A DNA stretch of 7,270 bases, taken from positions 1-7,270 of the forward strand of contig DFMR01000046.1 of NCBI GenBank assembly GCA_002376325.1. The letters run 5' to 3'. This DNA is from Proteobacteria bacterium UBA3588 (GTDB taxonomy: Bacteria > Pseudomonadota > Gammaproteobacteria > Thiohalomonadales > Thiohalomonadaceae). Position 1 is the stretch's first letter; every line of letters begins with the position of its first letter. The notes beneath the pieces were generated by a model. The model did not search any database and had not been told where the DNA came from. It was given only the letters and a program-made list of their open reading frames with translations. Positions 7,166 through 7,270 of the stretch are shown here, piece after piece. The position numbers and the translations under genes are program-made.

Positions 7166-7270
7166 CTAATGCTCGATCGAATAGAGAAAGTCGGCGCCGC
7201 TCGGCTCCCCCTGCTCCATGCGCAATGTCCAGTGCGGCGACATCTGGTAGCGGATGCGCACCTGATTGGC
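7166..7270 (-). CDS. tamB: TamB-like protein, C-terminal end only
   Basis: The last 34 codons and stop of a minus-strand gene that enters from the right edge; this is too short for an automatic gene call. The residues include NQVRIRYQMSPHWTLRMEQ and end SGADFLYSIEH. The pattern of a beta-strand with RxRYxLS, then a strand ending in E-x-G, then SGxDxxYxxE at the very C-terminus matches the end of the TamB/DUF490 domain (the E. coli protein ends in LDLLYQFEF). TamB is a very large, inner-membrane-anchored periplasmic protein that works with TamA in lipid transport to, or assembly of, the outer membrane. With only this fragment visible, another outer-membrane beta-strand protein cannot be excluded. 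Confidence 0.62.
   Translation of the reverse strand, partial: ANQVRIRYQMSPHWTLRMEQGEPSGADFLYSIEH

Overview
The window looks like core chromosome from a GC-rich gammaproteobacterium. The evidence is the adjacent rppH-ptsP pair (as in Escherichia and Pseudomonas), a divergent HAD-IB phosphatase beside it (an arrangement I recall from Pseudomonas), and a TamB-like C-terminus at the right edge. The lineage cannot be fixed further from sequence alone. A Chromatiales-like or related group is a guess, based partly on a GTACGAGG/CCTCGTAC-type short repeat that I associate with such genomes.

Layout: Bases 1-129 are non-coding, with two small hairpins. ptsP (130-2397, minus) encodes the nitrogen-PTS enzyme I with an N-terminal GAF domain. 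A 183-base spacer separates it from rppH (2581-3096, minus, GTG start), the RNA 5' pyrophosphohydrolase. A 146-base divergent promoter region follows. On the plus strand, three tightly packed genes then form an apparent operon: a HAD-IB phosphatase (3243-3959, GTG start), a FecCD/BtuC-type permease (3959-4975, TAATG junction) and its FecE/BtuD-type ATPase (4972-5745, ATGA junction). After 36 bases comes a receiver-only response regulator with a coiled-coil tail (5782-6267). It converges, with a 21-base gap, on an orphan ParA-type ATPase (6289-7017, minus). A 148-base spacer leads to the last 34 codons of a TamB-like gene (7166-7270, minus) that runs off the window.

How the genes work together: RppH and EI-Ntr form a conserved housekeeping pair for mRNA decay initiation and nitrogen/potassium PTS signalling. 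The permease and ATPase should form an importer for a metal chelate such as cobalamin, heme or a siderophore, but no substrate-binding protein is encoded here. The receiver protein and the ParA ATPase are convergent and not obviously co-transcribed, so any functional link is conjecture.

The most unusual structure is a pair of oppositely oriented, purine/pyrimidine-skewed short repeats (3921-3955 and 3992-4016) straddling the HAD/permease junction. The left copy supplies the last 12 codons of the HAD protein and the likely ribosome binding site of the permease. The right copy supplies permease residues 12-19. This looks like a repeat element that was domesticated into two reading frames and a translation signal. 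I see no CRISPR array, tRNA, rRNA, insertion sequence or defence system.
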